Below are positions 63,665 to 64,000 of a stretch of DNA of 64,000 nt, one piece after another. Made by a program: the position numbers and the translations under genes. The notes beneath the pieces were generated by a model that saw nothing but the letters and a program-made list of their open reading frames with translations, did not search any database and was not told the origin of the DNA. Source of the DNA: Axinella damicornis (Eukaryota > Porifera > Demospongiae > Axinellida > Axinellidae); assembly GCA_963931865.1 (NCBI GenBank), contig OZ007513.1:6046808-6110807 (forward strand), in the 5' to 3' direction. The first letter of the stretch is position 1. Each line of letters starts with the position of its first letter.

Positions 63665-64000
63665 ACAGGTCAGACACCGAAGGGTGCTGCCTCAATCTCC
63701 AGCCCAGCCACTGCGTTCGTATATCGGAGTTTGACTTACTGAACTGTCCAATTATGCGACAAAAATAATTAACAATAATATTGAAATTTGGGTCCAGCCT
63801 AGCCCCACCCCCTTTCATTGTGGAAGCGCGCGCGCATGCGGATATGTCGGGCCAGCGCCTCTCGTAATCTCAACTTCCACCCGGAAGCTTCACCAGAGCC
63901 CTTCAATTATATAGGACCACATTTCCGAAGGTGAAGGTTTGACATCCTGACATGACATCCACCGTGCTGCAGTTTAGTGTTCCAGGGCATGCAGGGGTGC
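63665..64000. other. no gene seen
   Basis: Ordinary sequence with a GCGCGCGCATGCG run at about 63827. Confidence 0.35.

Overview
The window is nuclear DNA of an animal, probably a marine invertebrate; a sponge or other non-bilaterian is my best guess, with low confidence. The evidence is short GT-AG introns, pieces of animal genes (axonemal dynein heavy chain, XRN2-type 5'-3' exonuclease, leucine-rich repeat and transporter exons, a CARF/ALS2CR8-like protein), tRNA-derived SINEs, dense small inverted-repeat transposons and many microsatellites. No prokaryotic operon, rRNA or CRISPR array is visible. Most long open frames in the CA/GT, GGGA and poly-G tracts are low-complexity translations.

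Layout. 1-1.93 kb: eight tandem copies of a ~250 bp unit that may carry an LRR exon. 4.4-4.7 kb: SINE. 5.34-8.51 kb: a TA-flanked transposon encoding a split-exon CARF-CXXC-OTU protein on the minus strand. 8.6-9.3 kb: a MULE-like element with a 9-bp target duplication in an intron of a minus-strand gene. 15 kb: a membrane-transporter-like gene, minus strand. 16.87-17.2, 28.8-29.3 and 44.6-44.8 kb: copies of a hairpin-plus-minisatellite element (Helentron-like?). 19.1-19.9 kb: an intact Ulp1-protease/PHD-finger ORF. 21.2-22.5 kb: a broken type II membrane glycosyltransferase-like gene (DUF1647). 24.4-25.1 kb: axonemal dynein heavy chain exons. 26.6-28.0 kb: an unidentified minus-strand gene with phase-consistent exons. 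30.9-31.5 kb: tandem micro-transposon array. 32.66-38.86 kb: a two-gene transposon. 45.5-46.2 kb: LRR exons. 49.9-52.2 kb: XRN2-like exons whose intron holds a micro-transposon array split by a hAT-like element. 53.1-57.8 kb: several inverted-repeat elements. 58.4-60.3 kb: a gag-only LTR retrotransposon. 60.7-61.7 kb: palindromes and MULE-type foldbacks. 62.7-63.6 kb: exons of an unidentified minus-strand gene.

Three observations stand out. First, 32662-38860 has 20-bp perfect terminal inverted repeats and 4-bp direct repeats (AGTA) and holds two oppositely oriented spliced genes. One ends like an N6/N4 DNA methyltransferase. The other is a small protein with a globular C-terminal module. Each gene has a satellite in an intron, and the two different satellites share one perfect 16-bp palindrome. 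Second, a family of very short (32-118 bp) palindromic elements starting TAGYCTCG makes 9-bp target duplications. In three places it forms tandem arrays of [element + 9-bp spacer], as if each insertion hit the edge of the last one. Third, almost every recognisable coding exon carries small indels or a stop, while the splice sites are intact. This points either to an unpolished long-read assembly or to widespread gene decay, and it decides how all the 'pseudogenes' here should be read.
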